64,000 bases of DNA, from positions 1-64,000 of the forward strand of contig NZ_VSSR01000052.1 of assembly GCF_008123515.1 (NCBI RefSeq), given 5' to 3'. A program made the translations under genes and the position numbers. The DNA is from Bradyrhizobium cytisi. GTDB taxonomy: Bacteria > Pseudomonadota > Alphaproteobacteria > Rhizobiales > Xanthobacteraceae. Below are positions 8,315 through 17,062 of the stretch, one piece after another. Numbering within the stretch: position 1 is the stretch's first letter; each line of letters opens with the position of its first letter. The notes beneath the pieces were generated by a model. The model ran no database searches. It saw only the letters and a list, made by a program, of their open reading frames with translations, and was not told the origin of the DNA.

Positions 8315-9150
8315 AACAGTTCTGGAAATCGATGCTGAAGAGCCCGAGCGGCGTCATCGGGCTCGTCATCCTGCTGCTTGCGATCTCGGTTGCGGTGTTC
8401 GGGCCGTTGCTGTTCCCGAATTCGCCCTGGCGCATGGTGCAACGGCCGTTCCTGCCGCCGTTCATGCTCTCGACCGTACCGCTGGGCACCGACGCACTTG
8501 GCCGCGACGTATTCGCCGGCATGATCTTTGGCGCACGCGTCTCGCTGCTGGTCGGCCTCGTCTCGACGCTGGTCGCACTGGTCGTCGGCGTGCCGATCGG
8601 CGCCATGGCCGGCTATTTCGGCGGCAAGGTCGACGACGCGCTGATGCGCTTCACCGAGTTCTTCCAGACCATTCCGAGCTTCGCGCTCGCGATCGTGCTG
8701 GTGGCAATCCTGCAGCCGTCGATCTACTCGATCGTGGCCTCGATCGCAGTGGTGAGCTGGCCGCCTGTCGCGCGCCTTGTCCGCGGCGAGGTGCTGTCGC
8801 TGCGCACGCGCGAATATGTCCAGGCCGCCGTGGTCACCGGACAGAGCAACACCTGGATCATCCTGCGCGAGATTCTGCCCAACGCGCTGTCGCCGGTGAT
8901 CGTGCTGGCCTCGCTGATGGTGGCGACCGCAATCCTGCTGGAATCCTCGCTGTCCTTCCTTGGGCTGGGCGACCCCAATCTGATCTCCTGGGGCTACATG
9001 GTCGGCGCCGGCCGCACCGTGATCCGCCAGGCCTGGTGGATCACGGTGTTTCCCGGCGTCGCGATCCTGATCTCGGTGCTCGGGCTCAACCTGATTGGCG
9101 AAGGCCTCAACGACGCGCTCAATCCGCGCCTGTCGCGGGAAGGACGCTGA
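8311..9150 (+). CDS. ABC transporter permease, DppC/OppC type
   Basis: A 279-residue second permease subunit. It has the OppC N-terminal helix (residues about 12-33), the GTDALGRDVFAGMIFGARVS block that defines this subfamily, and an EAA loop near 168-190 (EYVQAAVVTGQSNTWIILRE). It forms the membrane channel with the preceding DppB-type subunit. Start overlaps the upstream stop by 4 bp and its own stop overlaps the ATPase start codon by one base, so all three are translationally linked. Confidence 0.93.
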   Translation: MKQFWKSMLKSPSGVIGLVILLLAISVAVFGPLLFPNSPWRMVQRPFLPPFMLSTVPLGTDALGRDVFAGMIFGARVSLLVGLVSTLVALVVGVPIGAMAGYFGGKVDDALMRFTEFFQTIPSFALAIVLVAILQPSIYSIVASIAVVSWPPVARLVRGEVLSLRTREYVQAAVVTGQSNTWIILREILPNALSPVIVLASLMVATAILLESSLSFLGLGDPNLISWGYMVGAGRTVIRQAWWITVFPGVAILISVLGLNLIGEGLNDALNPRLSREGR

Positions 9151-10772
9151 TGATGACCGCTCCTCCCGCCGTCTCGATCAAGAACCTGCGGATCGCGCTG
9201 CCCAAGGGCGCCGAGCGTCCCTTCGCCGTCGACGGCGTCTCGCTCGATTTGCGGCCCGGCAAGATCGTCTGCGTGGTTGGCGAATCCGGCTCCGGCAAGT
9301 CGATGTGCGCGCATGCGCTGATGGGGCTGCTGCCGGATACGGTGAACGTCACCTCCGGCGAGATCCAGTTCGAAGGCCGCGACCTGCTCAAGCTCGACGA
9401 TGACAGGTGGCGCGACCTGCGCGGCCGTCGTCTCGCGATGATCTTTCAGGAGCCGATGACCGCGCTCAATCCTTTGATGCGGATCGGCGATCAGATGGCG
9501 GAGATGTTCGAGGCCCACGGCCTGCTCACGCCGAGAGAGCGACGCGCGAAGGCGCTGTCGCTGGCGCGCGAGGTCGGCCTGCCCGACCCCGAGCGCATCG
9601 TGCGCGCCTATCCGCACCAGCTCTCCGGCGGCCAGCGCCAGCGCGCCATGATCGCGATGGCGCTCGCGCTCGAGCCGGCCGTGCTGGTCGCCGACGAGCC
9701 GACCACCGCGCTCGATGTCACGACGCAGGCACAGATCCTGAAACTGATCCGCAATCTCCAGCGCAGCCGCAACATGGCGGTGATGTTCATCACTCATGAC
9801 TTTGGTGTCGTCGCCGATATCGCCGACCAGGTCGTGGTGCTCCGGCATGGCAAGGTCGTGGAGGAAGGCCCCGCTGCGACCGTCTTCAACGAGCCAAAGC
9901 ACGATTACACCAAGGCACTGCTCGCCGCCGTGCCGTCGATGCACCCGCCGGCGCGCGCGCCCCTCGACGATCTGGCCCGAGCCGTCGAAGTGATCGGGCT
10001 CGACAAGACCTACGTCACCTCGGGCGGTTGGTTTCGCGAAGACCGTCGCGTCGATGCCGCACGCGCGGTGAACTTCAACATCCTCAAGGGCGAGACGCTC
10101 GGCCTCGTTGGCGAATCCGGCTCCGGCAAATCGTCGGTGGCGCGGCTGGTGATGCGGTTGATCGAGGCCGATCGCGGCACGGTGCGGATCGGCGACACCG
10201 ATCTCACGCAACTCTCAGGCAAGGCGCTGCGCGCCGAACGCCATCGCATCCAGATGATCTTTCAGGATCCGTTCGCTTCGCTCAACCCGCGCCGCAAGAT
10301 CGGCCACATCGTCGCCGACGGCCCGATCGCGGCCGGCGCTGATTCGAAGGCCGCATTCGACCGCGCTCGCGATCTCCTCAAGATGGTCGGCCTGGACGCC
10401 GGGGCGCTCGAGCGCTATCCGCATGAATTCTCCGGCGGCCAGCGCCAGCGCATCGGCATTGCGCGCGCGCTCGCGCTCGAACCCGAGATCATCGTCGCCG
10501 ACGAAGCCGTCTCCGCACTCGACGTCTCGGTGCAGGCGCAGGTGCTGAGGCTGCTCGAAGACCTCAAGGCGCGCCTTGGGCTCTCGATGCTGTTCATCAC
10601 CCACGATCTGCGCGTCGCCGCCCAGATCTGCGACCGCATAGCGGTGATGCAGCGTGGCGTCATCGTCGAGCTGAAGCCGACCGCGCAGCTCTTCGCCGCG
10701 CCCGAGCATCCCTATACGCGCGAGCTGCTCGCGGCGGTGCCGGGGCAGAAGGAGCGCGCGCCGGCAGCGTGA
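9150..10772 (+). CDS. ABC transporter fused dual ATP-binding protein (DppD-DppF-like)
   Basis: A 540-residue cytoplasmic ATPase with two complete nucleotide-binding domains, as in GsiA or YejF. Domain 1: Walker A GESGSGKS near residue 43, signature LSGGQRQR near 157, Walker B LVADEPTTALD near 180. Domain 2: Walker A GESGSGKS near 320, signature FSGGQRQR near 427, Walker B IVADEAVSALD near 448. Each is followed by the His-switch FITHD. One polypeptide therefore replaces the usual DppD/DppF pair and energises the two permeases. Two adjacent ATG codons (9150, 9153) follow GGGAAGGA; either may be used. The frame is open further upstream inside the permease gene, but that is not protein-like. Confidence 0.93.
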   Translation: MMTAPPAVSIKNLRIALPKGAERPFAVDGVSLDLRPGKIVCVVGESGSGKSMCAHALMGLLPDTVNVTSGEIQFEGRDLLKLDDDRWRDLRGRRLAMIFQEPMTALNPLMRIGDQMAEMFEAHGLLTPRERRAKALSLAREVGLPDPERIVRAYPHQLSGGQRQRAMIAMALALEPAVLVADEPTTALDVTTQAQILKLIRNLQRSRNMAVMFITHDFGVVADIADQVVVLRHGKVVEEGPAATVFNEPKHDYTKALLAAVPSMHPPARAPLDDLARAVEVIGLDKTYVTSGGWFREDRRVDAARAVNFNILKGETLGLVGESGSGKSSVARLVMRLIEADRGTVRIGDTDLTQLSGKALRAERHRIQMIFQDPFASLNPRRKIGHIVADGPIAAGADSKAAFDRARDLLKMVGLDAGALERYPHEFSGGQRQRIGIARALALEPEIIVADEAVSALDVSVQAQVLRLLEDLKARLGLSMLFITHDLRVAAQICDRIAVMQRGVIVELKPTAQLFAAPEHPYTRELLAAVPGQKERAPAA

Positions 10773-10782
10773 CTCGGACGGT

Positions 10783-10824
10783 ATTCGGTTCGGCTCCGGA
10801 CAATTGGACCGAATCGAACCGAAT
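10783..10824. other. Inverted repeat just after the ABC operon
   Basis: ATTCGGTTCG at 10783-10792 and its exact reverse complement CGAACCGAAT at 10815-10824 enclose a 22-base loop that itself contains CCGGACAATTGG. It starts 10 bp after the ATPase stop codon. There is no U-tract, so it is more likely an mRNA-end hairpin or a protein site than a simple intrinsic terminator. Confidence 0.5.
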
Positions 10825-10963
10825 CCGCAGCGCCGGCGCAGTCACGCGCTTTTTATTCCTCGTGACCGCCCGCGCAGCTTCAAAGCTGGAGACGGCCTCC
10901 TACATCGAATTGGAATGATCTCCATCATCTCATGGTGGATTTGCCGATAGATTTGGAGCCGAC

Positions 10964-11128
10964 ATGGGCCAGGTTATTCAGTTCGTTTCAAAATCCGAGC
11001 GCGAACGCGTTCGCCTCATCCAGGAAGCACGCGCGATCTATGACAGCATCTTCCCGTCGGCTGATCCGGTAAGCGAGCGGCAGGACAAGGCGGCGATCGG
11101 CCGCGACGGCGTGAGTAGCCTCTCGTGA
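10964..11128 (+). CDS. Small conserved-type hypothetical protein (54 aa)
   Basis: A 54-codon frame from ATG at 10964, with TTGGAG eight bases upstream, ending TGA at 11126-11128. The product starts MGQVIQFVSKSERERVRLIQ and is charged and helical, with no signal peptide or membrane segment. The next small gene begins at a GTG that overlaps this stop by 4 bp. That overlap, the ribosome-binding site and the protein-like composition support a real gene. I do not recognise a named family; function unknown. Confidence 0.6.
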   Translation: MGQVIQFVSKSERERVRLIQEARAIYDSIFPSADPVSERQDKAAIGRDGVSSLS

Positions 11129-11334
11129 TCAAGATCATCGCAGTGCTCTGCAGTCTCTCGACTCCGGGAAATTGCCACGAGCAGATTGTCACCACGTCTG
11201 ACCTCGCCGAGATCTCGATGCGGTCCTGCATGATGGGCGCACCGCAGCTTGCCGAATGGATGAACCAGCATCCGGCCGAGCGGCTGGCGGGATGGCGCTG
11301 CGTGATGGGTCAACAGGGCGGCAGAGGCACCTAG
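11125..11334 (+). CDS. Small hypothetical protein with N-terminal hydrophobic stretch (69 aa)
   Basis: A 69-residue product from a GTG start overlapping the preceding 54-aa gene (GTGA). It opens with a short hydrophobic segment (MIKIIAVLCSLS) and has four cysteines (residues 9, 17, 35, 59 approximately). A conserved-looking MGAPQLAEWMNQHPAERLAGW block follows, which fits a small exported or periplasmic protein. I associate this type with Bradyrhizobium genomes, but no function is known to me. It is coupled to the upstream small gene. Confidence 0.6.
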   Translation: MIKIIAVLCSLSTPGNCHEQIVTTSDLAEISMRSCMMGAPQLAEWMNQHPAERLAGWRCVMGQQGGRGT

Positions 11335-11418
11335 CGCCGCTCTCAAATGATACTCCCGTTGCTGGGCTTGATCAGGCAACGCGCGGCGCGGAAGGCTGAC
11401 GCGCGCGGCAGTCAGGCC

Positions 11419-11712
11419 CTATCGCATCGGCGGATTGGTGTTGCTCCAGGTCGGGGCTGCGTTGGTGACGCCGACCGACGGCCAGTTATATGTTCCGATC
11501 GAGGGTGCCGTCACCGTCCCGACAGACTGGCCGGATGTCCCATAATAGGTCCTCGGCTGCGCCGCAGTCGCTCCGGGGCCGCTATTGGTCGGTGCCATCA
11601 CGCCCGTGGCATAATGTCGGCTCGACCTGTGCTTCTTCGCTTCAGCCGCGAACGGCGCGGCAAGCAGTCCGGTCGTGATGAGTGCGGCTATGACGAGCCT
11701 GGTCGTTGTCAT
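11419..11712 (-). CDS. Small secreted hypothetical protein
   Basis: A 97-residue protein with a clear Sec signal peptide (MTTTRLVIAALITTGLLAAPFAAEA, cleavage near residue 25). The mature part is low complexity, rich in Ser, Thr, Gly, Pro and Tyr, and has no recognisable domain. The ATG at 11712 is preferred to one 15 bases upstream because AAGGGA precedes it at proper spacing. It stands alone between small plus-strand genes. Function unknown; probably periplasmic or surface-exposed. Confidence 0.6.
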   Translation of the reverse strand: MTTTRLVIAALITTGLLAAPFAAEAKKHRSSRHYATGVMAPTNSGPGATAAQPRTYYGTSGQSVGTVTAPSIGTYNWPSVGVTNAAPTWSNTNPPMR

Positions 11713-11941
11713 GACTGATCCCTTCATTCGCTCCGCGCCTGCTGCGCCATATGTTCATTCATCAAAGAATTCCCATAGGCCCCCGTTCATAACTCCGTGT
11801 GCGCGGAAACGTGCCGTAGCGCCATGATGCCGCACAATCAGCGCCGCCTGGGCCGGCACGCCGAACGACCATGGCTGCCTTCGGATGGACCCGAATCAGC
11901 ATTAGTGCATTGGCTTCAGCAGTCTCCCGAATGCGAGCAGC

Positions 11942-12262
11942 ATGACCGGCCCCGAATTGAAGCAACTCCGCGCCGACCTTTCCGACGCCATAGAGCGCGA
12001 GCTCACCGCGGTCGACATGGCGAAACTGTGTGCCTTGCCGGAGAAGGGCGGTGCCGACACGATCCGGCGTTGGGAGGTGAGCGGGCCGACGCTGGCCGCG
12101 ACCAAGGTGCTGCGCGTGCTCGCGATGGCAAGCGAGCGCTATCCGATCCTGGAGAAGTTCGACATCTTCGATCGCCACGACGTGCGCGTGGAGGACCGAC
12201 CAGCGAAGCGCGCGGCCTTCCGCGCGCAGATGCGCGACGAGGTGCTGCGGCGTCTTGGTTAA
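11942..12262 (+). CDS. Hypothetical protein with HTH-like N-terminal region
   Basis: A 106-residue soluble protein. The N-terminal 55 residues (LKQLRADLSDAIERELTAVD, then AKLCALPEKGGADTIRRWEV) read like a helix-turn-helix that begins at the end of the XRE/MqsA-type fold (adopts 'IRRWE' as recognition helix). The C-terminal half is helical and charged. The length and the FDIFDRHDVRVEDRP segment suggest a conserved rhizobial family, but I cannot name it. It has no operon partner. It may be a small DNA-binding protein; this is inference from the N-terminal pattern. Confidence 0.55.
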   Translation: MTGPELKQLRADLSDAIERELTAVDMAKLCALPEKGGADTIRRWEVSGPTLAATKVLRVLAMASERYPILEKFDIFDRHDVRVEDRPAKRAAFRAQMRDEVLRRLG

Positions 12263-12351
12263 CAAGACGCGCGTGCAGGTTACCGGACGGCGCTCGGATT
12301 AAGCCTTCCTTCACCACTTCTTAAGCCGGCATTAATCACGAAAATCATTTA

Positions 12352-12376
12352 GCGCCCAATAAGTTAGGTTGGGCGC
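12352..12376. other. Hairpin upstream of the porin gene
   Basis: GCGCCCAA (12352-12359) and TTGGGCGC (12369-12376) form a perfect 8-bp stem with a 9-base loop, 110 bp before the Omp25-like gene. A GTGACA...GCTATC promoter-like pair follows at about 12390-12420, so the hairpin probably sits upstream of transcription start and could end transcription from the left or bind a regulator. Confidence 0.4.
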
Positions 12377-12485
12377 CGATGTGCCATGCATGTGACAGCA
12401 TTTTCGTCAAAAGCCAGCTATCTGCAAAACCAACGACGGCGCGGAAAGCGCGCCTGCCGGGGACATAAGTGCTGGAGTTTGGACT

Positions 12486-13211
12486 ATGAAGAAGATTCTG
12501 TTTGCGACCGTGGCGCTGCTCGTGGTGGGCGCGGCTGCGCCGGCGATCGGTGCCGATCTCGGCGCCCGCCCCTATTACAGCAAGGCTGCGCCGGCCTATG
12601 CCGCGCCGATCTACAACTGGACCGGCTTCTATATCGGCGCGCATCTCGGCGGCGCGTTCTCCAGCGACAACAATTTCAACGGCCTCTCCACCGGCAACAA
12701 CGGCAACGGCCGTTTCCTCGGTGGTCTGCAGGCTGGTGCAGACTGGCAGTTCAACCCGAGCTGGGTGATCGGTGCTGAAGCTCAGTATTCCTGGCTCTCC
12801 GGCAATGTCGGCGCGGTGTTCCCGGGCGGCGTGGCCTACACCAACGACCAGCGCGGCCTCGGCTCGATCACCGGCCGCGTCGGCTACACCTGGGGCCCGG
12901 GCCTGCTCTACGTGAAGGGCGGCTACGCCTATTCGGACAACAACGAGAAGGTGACGATCGGCGGCGTGCCGACCGGCTTCATCATCGCCGGCGATCACCG
13001 CAACGGCTACACCGTCGGCGCCGGCCTCGAGTACATGTTCGCGCCGAACTGGTCGGCCAAGGCCGAGTACCAGTATTACAATTTCGGCGACGCGCACTTC
13101 ACCGCGGGTCCGCTGGTCGGCACCGGCAACTTCACTACCGACGACCACACCTTCAAGGCCGGCCTCAACTACCGCTTCAACTGGGCGAGCCCGATGGTCG
13201 CGCGCTACTGA
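12486..13211 (+). CDS. Outer-membrane beta-barrel protein, Omp25/RopB-like
   Basis: A 241-residue outer-membrane protein. A signal peptide (MKKILFATVALLVVGAAAPAIGA) is followed by the YNWTGFYIGAHLGGAF motif that marks the Omp25/Omp31 barrel family of Rhizobiales. Repeated amphipathic strands with aromatic girdles follow, ending in the NYRFNW strand and a terminal Tyr. Such 8-stranded barrels are abundant structural proteins of the outer membrane. It is monocistronic: a hairpin and promoter-like elements lie upstream and a strong terminator directly follows. Confidence 0.92.
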   Translation: MKKILFATVALLVVGAAAPAIGADLGARPYYSKAAPAYAAPIYNWTGFYIGAHLGGAFSSDNNFNGLSTGNNGNGRFLGGLQAGADWQFNPSWVIGAEAQYSWLSGNVGAVFPGGVAYTNDQRGLGSITGRVGYTWGPGLLYVKGGYAYSDNNEKVTIGGVPTGFIIAGDHRNGYTVGAGLEYMFAPNWSAKAEYQYYNFGDAHFTAGPLVGTGNFTTDDHTFKAGLNYRFNWASPMVARY

Positions 13212-13242
13212 TCGCGCCTTCAAAAAATCCCTTCGCTAGCCA

Positions 13243-13273
13243 GGGCCGGCATCGCTGCCGGCCCTTCCTTTTT
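13243..13273 (+). terminator. Rho-independent terminator of the Omp25-like gene
   Basis: GGGCCGGCA and TGCCGGCCC form a 9-bp GC-rich stem around a TCGC tetraloop, followed by TTCCTTTTT. It starts 31 bp after the porin stop codon. Confidence 0.9.
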
Positions 13274-13388
13274 CGCTCTGCGGAACTTGCCAAGCGTGCC
13301 AAGCAATTGTGCAACTTGCGATTTTTTAACCCGCGCCGAGGATACTGCGCAGCGAAAATAAGAGATTACGGGCGTGGGGGAATTTTCG

Positions 13389-15530
13389 ATGGCGATCCGT
13401 CTGAGCTTGGGCCGATTGAAGCCGCGTTTCAAAATGCCGAAATGGGGCCTGCGCGGCAGCCTGTTTGCGGCCTTTGCCGTGATCGCGGGCATGGGCCTCG
13501 TGATCGCCGCCGGCGCCGGCTTCGTGTTCAACCATCTCGGCACCACCATGATGGATCTGAGCGGTCGCGACATCCCGCGCCTGTCCGCGAGCCTGCAGCT
13601 CTCCTCGCAGAGCGCGACGCTGGCAGCGCAAGGACCGGGCCTGCTCGCATCTCCAAGTGATGATGCGCTGAACGAGCGCACCAAGAACGTGAAGGACATC
13701 CAGCACCTCGCGATGGCCAAGCTCGGCGAGATCATCGAGCTCGGCGCCGACAAGCAGGTCGCGAGCGCGCTCGGCGAAACCGTCAAGAGCATCGATGAAG
13801 CCACCAAGAGCCTGGTGTCGGCGGCGAAGGAGCGTCTCGACACGATTGCGCTGCATAACAAGCAATATGAGGCGCTGCGCAAGGCGCAGCTCGCCTTCGT
13901 CGGCGCAGCCAACCCCGCAATGCTGGATACCCAGACACGGCTGAGCGCAATCCTGGCATCGACAAACGTGTCGGCAGACGACGCCATGGAGGCCGTCCGC
14001 TCCGTCGGTCAGATCAGCACGGTGCTTGCCAACGGAAATCTGATGGCCGCTGACATGATGGCCGCCTTGTCCGCCAACTCCAGCGATACGCTGGAGACGA
14101 TCGAACACGAATTCAAGGCGGTCCGCGACCGCGTCAAGTGGAACCTGGAGGACCTGCCCGACACTCCCGCAACCACTGCGGTGAAGGTCGCAATGCAGAA
14201 ATTGCAGACGTTCGGCGAGGGCAAGACCGGCGTGTTCAAGATTCGCCAGAAGGAGCTCGACGCCATCGACTACGGCCAGACCATCCTGGACGAGACCCGC
14301 AAGCTCAATGTCGGTCTCGGCATCAGCGTGCAGCAGCTCGTCGACGGCGTGCAGAAGGAGACCAATGCGTCGACCTTCCAGGCGCGCCAGGAGATCTCGC
14401 TCGCCACCACCGCAATGCTGGCCCTGGGCGGGCTCACCCTGATCGGCTCGGCGCTGTTCGTCTGGCTCTATGTCGGCCGCAACATCCTGCGCCGCATCCG
14501 TGAGCTTCAGCGCGCCATGCAGCTGCTCTCGGCCGGCGACCTCGACACCGAGATCGTCCGCTCCCGTCAGAACGACGAGATCGGCGCGATGAAGGAAACG
14601 CTGACGGTGTTCCGCGACAGCATGATCGAAGCCCGGGCGCTTGCGAGCGAGCAGGACAAGGATCGTGTCGTCAAGGCCGAGCGTGCCGCGCATATGGAGG
14701 CAAAGATCGCGGAGTTCGAGGGCGCGGTGCGCACCGCGCTCGACAATCTCGCGCAATCGGCCAATTCGATGCAGTCGACTGCGCAGAGCATGTCCAACAC
14801 CGCGGATCAGTCCAACGCGCTGGTGAACGCAGTCGCCTCCGCGGCGGAGGAGACCTCGGTCAACGTGCAGACCGTATCGTCAGGCACCGAGCAGCTGTCG
14901 TCCTCGATCGAGGAGATCAGCAAGCAGGTCGTCACCTCGGCCGCGATCGCCAAGAAGGCGGTTGACGAGGCCGGCGCCACCGACGCCACGGTGCAGAGCC
15001 TTGCCGATAGCGCAAGCCGCATCAGCGTCGTGGTCGACCTGATCCAGACGATTGCGTCGCAGACCAATCTGCTCGCGCTCAACGCCACCATCGAGGCGGC
15101 GCGCGCGGGCGAGGCAGGCCGCGGCTTTGCAGTGGTTGCCTCCGAAGTGAAGAGCCTCGCCAGCCAGACCGCGAAGGCGACGGAGGAGATCCGCACCCAG
15201 ATCGCCAGCATGCAGCAGGTCACGACCTCCGCCGTCGGCGCCATCCAGGGCATCGGCCGGATCATCGGCGAGATCGACAACGTCACCACGACGATCGCGG
15301 CTGCGGTCGAGGAACAGGGCGCTGCGACCCGCGAGATCGCCCGCAACATCCAGCATGCGGCCGGCGGCACCAGCGAGGTCTCCAGCAACATCGTCGGTGT
15401 CTCCACGGCTTCAGCCGAGGCCGGCGCCGCGGCGACCGAGGTGCTGAATGCATCGGACGCCCTCCGCCGCGAAGCCGATATGCTGCGCGGAGAGATCGAC
15501 GCGTTCCTCAACAACATGCGGGCGGCGTAA
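13389..15530 (+). CDS. Methyl-accepting chemotaxis protein
   Basis: A 713-residue chemoreceptor. TM1 lies at about 22-45 and a long periplasmic helical sensor region at about 46-335. TM2 is near 337-358, a HAMP domain follows to about 410, and the cytoplasmic coiled-coil signalling domain continues to the end. The hairpin tip that contacts CheA/CheW is intact (NLLALNATIEAARAGEAGRG, near 560-585). No C-terminal CheR-docking pentapeptide is seen. The ATG at 13389 has GGGGGA upstream and is preferred over the GTG at 13374. It is a single gene with no che genes nearby, so it must feed a cluster elsewhere. Ligand unknown. Confidence 0.93.
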   Translation: MAIRLSLGRLKPRFKMPKWGLRGSLFAAFAVIAGMGLVIAAGAGFVFNHLGTTMMDLSGRDIPRLSASLQLSSQSATLAAQGPGLLASPSDDALNERTKNVKDIQHLAMAKLGEIIELGADKQVASALGETVKSIDEATKSLVSAAKERLDTIALHNKQYEALRKAQLAFVGAANPAMLDTQTRLSAILASTNVSADDAMEAVRSVGQISTVLANGNLMAADMMAALSANSSDTLETIEHEFKAVRDRVKWNLEDLPDTPATTAVKVAMQKLQTFGEGKTGVFKIRQKELDAIDYGQTILDETRKLNVGLGISVQQLVDGVQKETNASTFQARQEISLATTAMLALGGLTLIGSALFVWLYVGRNILRRIRELQRAMQLLSAGDLDTEIVRSRQNDEIGAMKETLTVFRDSMIEARALASEQDKDRVVKAERAAHMEAKIAEFEGAVRTALDNLAQSANSMQSTAQSMSNTADQSNALVNAVASAAEETSVNVQTVSSGTEQLSSSIEEISKQVVTSAAIAKKAVDEAGATDATVQSLADSASRISVVVDLIQTIASQTNLLALNATIEAARAGEAGRGFAVVASEVKSLASQTAKATEEIRTQIASMQQVTTSAVGAIQGIGRIIGEIDNVTTTIAAAVEEQGAATREIARNIQHAAGGTSEVSSNIVGVSTASAEAGAAATEVLNASDALRREADMLRGEIDAFLNNMRAA

Positions 15531-15543
15531 GGACGCCGTCCCT

Positions 15544-15573
15544 TAGCCCGGATCGAGCCCGTAATCCGGGCTA
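15544..15573. repeat. Short palindromic repeat (TAGCCCGGAT type)
   Basis: TAGCCCGGAT and ATCCGGGCTA form a perfect 10-bp inverted repeat with a 10-base loop, 13 bp after the chemoreceptor stop. It is of the widespread proteobacterial REP style and could end or protect the mRNA. Confidence 0.75.
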
Positions 15574-15663
15574 CGGAAAACTGCGCGGAATGACCGCCAT
15601 GCGGACGGGCCGCGGGTTCTTTTTCGGCTGGCGCCCCGCCCGCGCTGGGTTTAAGCGGATAGC

Positions 15664-16725
15664 ATGAACGCAAAAACCGACACCGTGCCGTCCTCCGCCG
15701 AGGCCCTACGCTATCCCTGGGAACAGCATCCCGGCCCCGAAGAGGTCGTGGAAGTCAGGCCCGGCGTGTTGTGGGCACGGCTGAAGCTGCCGTTCCGCCT
15801 CAACCATGTGAACATCTATCTGCTCGCCGATGGCGACGGCTATGCGATGGTCGATGCCGGCTTCGGCAACGAGGAGACGATCGAGGCCTGGACAAGACTG
15901 TTCGAAGGGCCGCTGAAGGGCGTCCACATCACCCGCCTCATCGTCACCCACTCGCACCCTGATCATGTCGGCCTTGCCGGGTGGATCGTCGAGCGGTTCA
16001 ACTGTCCGCTGGTGATGTCGCAGGTCGAATATCTGCAATCGGTCTATCACCAGAACCGCGGCACCGAAGAGCGGCGCGAAGCGCAGCGGCTGTTCTTCCG
16101 CCGCCACGGCATGGACGAGTCGCTCACCGAAAAGCTGCTCGGCCGCGGCCAGGACTATCTCAAGCGCGTTTCGGTGCTGCCGCCTTCCTACCGCCGCATC
16201 TCGCATGGCGACGAGGTCGTGATCGGCTCGCGCCGCTTCAAGGTGATCACCGGCGGCGGGCATGCGCTCGACCAGGTGATGCTGTATTGCGCCGACGACA
16301 AGCTGTTCCTCTCCGCCGACCAGGTGCTGAGCAAGATCTCCCCGAACGTCAGCGTGTGGGCGGTCGAGCCCGACCAGAATTCGCTCGGCGAATATCTGGC
16401 GTCGCTTGCGAGCCTCACCACCACCCTGCCCTATGATCTGCTGGTGCTGCCCGGCCACGGCGTGCCGTTCTACGGACTGAAGACCCGCATCAAGCAGCTC
16501 GCCGACCACCACGAGGAGCGCTGCCGCCTGATCGCGGAAGCCTGCCGCGAGGTGCCGCAGACCTCGCGCGCCCTGGTGCCTGTGGTGTTCAACAAGCACG
16601 TGCTGGACGAGCACCAGATGGGCTTTGCCGCCGGCGAGCTCGTCGCCCACGTCAACTACATGATTGTCGAGGGCCGGCTGACCGCCGAGACCAGGGACGG
16701 CGTGCTCCAGTTCAGGACGACGTGA
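15664..16725 (+). CDS. MBL-fold metallo-hydrolase
   Basis: A 353-residue metallo-beta-lactamase-fold protein. The metal-binding signature THSHPDH is present (residues about 95-101). Later ligands fit the ...GGGHALDQVMLY and LLVLPGHGVPF segments. The C-terminal 80 residues match the winged-helix extension seen in lactonase/LACTB2-like hydrolases. It is cytoplasmic, with no signal peptide. The family includes thioesterases, glyoxalase II-like enzymes and lactonases, so the substrate cannot be assigned. The ATG at 15664 is the first codon of the family-like sequence. A family A palindrome follows the gene. Confidence 0.85.
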   Translation: MNAKTDTVPSSAEALRYPWEQHPGPEEVVEVRPGVLWARLKLPFRLNHVNIYLLADGDGYAMVDAGFGNEETIEAWTRLFEGPLKGVHITRLIVTHSHPDHVGLAGWIVERFNCPLVMSQVEYLQSVYHQNRGTEERREAQRLFFRRHGMDESLTEKLLGRGQDYLKRVSVLPPSYRRISHGDEVVIGSRRFKVITGGGHALDQVMLYCADDKLFLSADQVLSKISPNVSVWAVEPDQNSLGEYLASLASLTTTLPYDLLVLPGHGVPFYGLKTRIKQLADHHEERCRLIAEACREVPQTSRALVPVVFNKHVLDEHQMGFAAGELVAHVNYMIVEGRLTAETRDGVLQFRTT

Positions 16726-16740
16726 GCGGCGTCACAGCCT

Positions 16741-16872
16741 CGCCCCGCTTGCGGGGAGAGGCCGACGCGCGAATGCGCGGCGGGTGAGGGGGACTCTCCG
16801 CGAGTCCAATTCTCACCGTCCCCGTGGAGGCTCCCCCTCACCCCAACCCTCTCCCCGCAAGCGGGGCGAGGG
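16741..16872. repeat. Palindromic intergenic repeat, family A
   Basis: Same architecture as 7152-7291: outer arms CCCCGCTTGCGGGGAG and CTCCCCGCAAGCGGGG, inner arms GGTGAGGGGGACTCTCC and GGAGGCTCCCCCTCACC. It occupies the start of the 337-bp gap between the MBL-hydrolase and hemA. The rest of that gap holds the FixK box and a short segment resembling the tail of the 23.6-24.15 kb element. Confidence 0.85.
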
Positions 16873-16914
16873 AGCAGACGGATGCTGCAGAGCAGCATCA
16901 AAGGTCGCGCGGAC

Positions 16915-16928
16915 TTGATCGGGATCAA
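16915..16928. promoter_or_regulatory. FixK/FNR box upstream of hemA
   Basis: TTGATCGGGATCAA matches the FNR/FixK consensus TTGAT-N4-ATCAA in all ten fixed positions. It lies 134 bp before the hemA start. In class II activation this would place the transcription start near 16962, giving a leader of about 100 nt. Oxygen-limited induction of hemA through an FNR-type box is established in Bradyrhizobium, which makes FixK2 the probable activator here. Confidence 0.85.
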
Positions 16929-17062
16929 GCTTCAAATCGCACGATAGGGCATTTTGCCCAAATGCCCGTCACGCCCAAATGTGGGATAGCGCATAGACAC
17001 TAGAGTTGGAAAAGCTCTAAGTAGATGCGCCCTTTTGGTCAGTTCCGTCTCAGGTTGCACCG

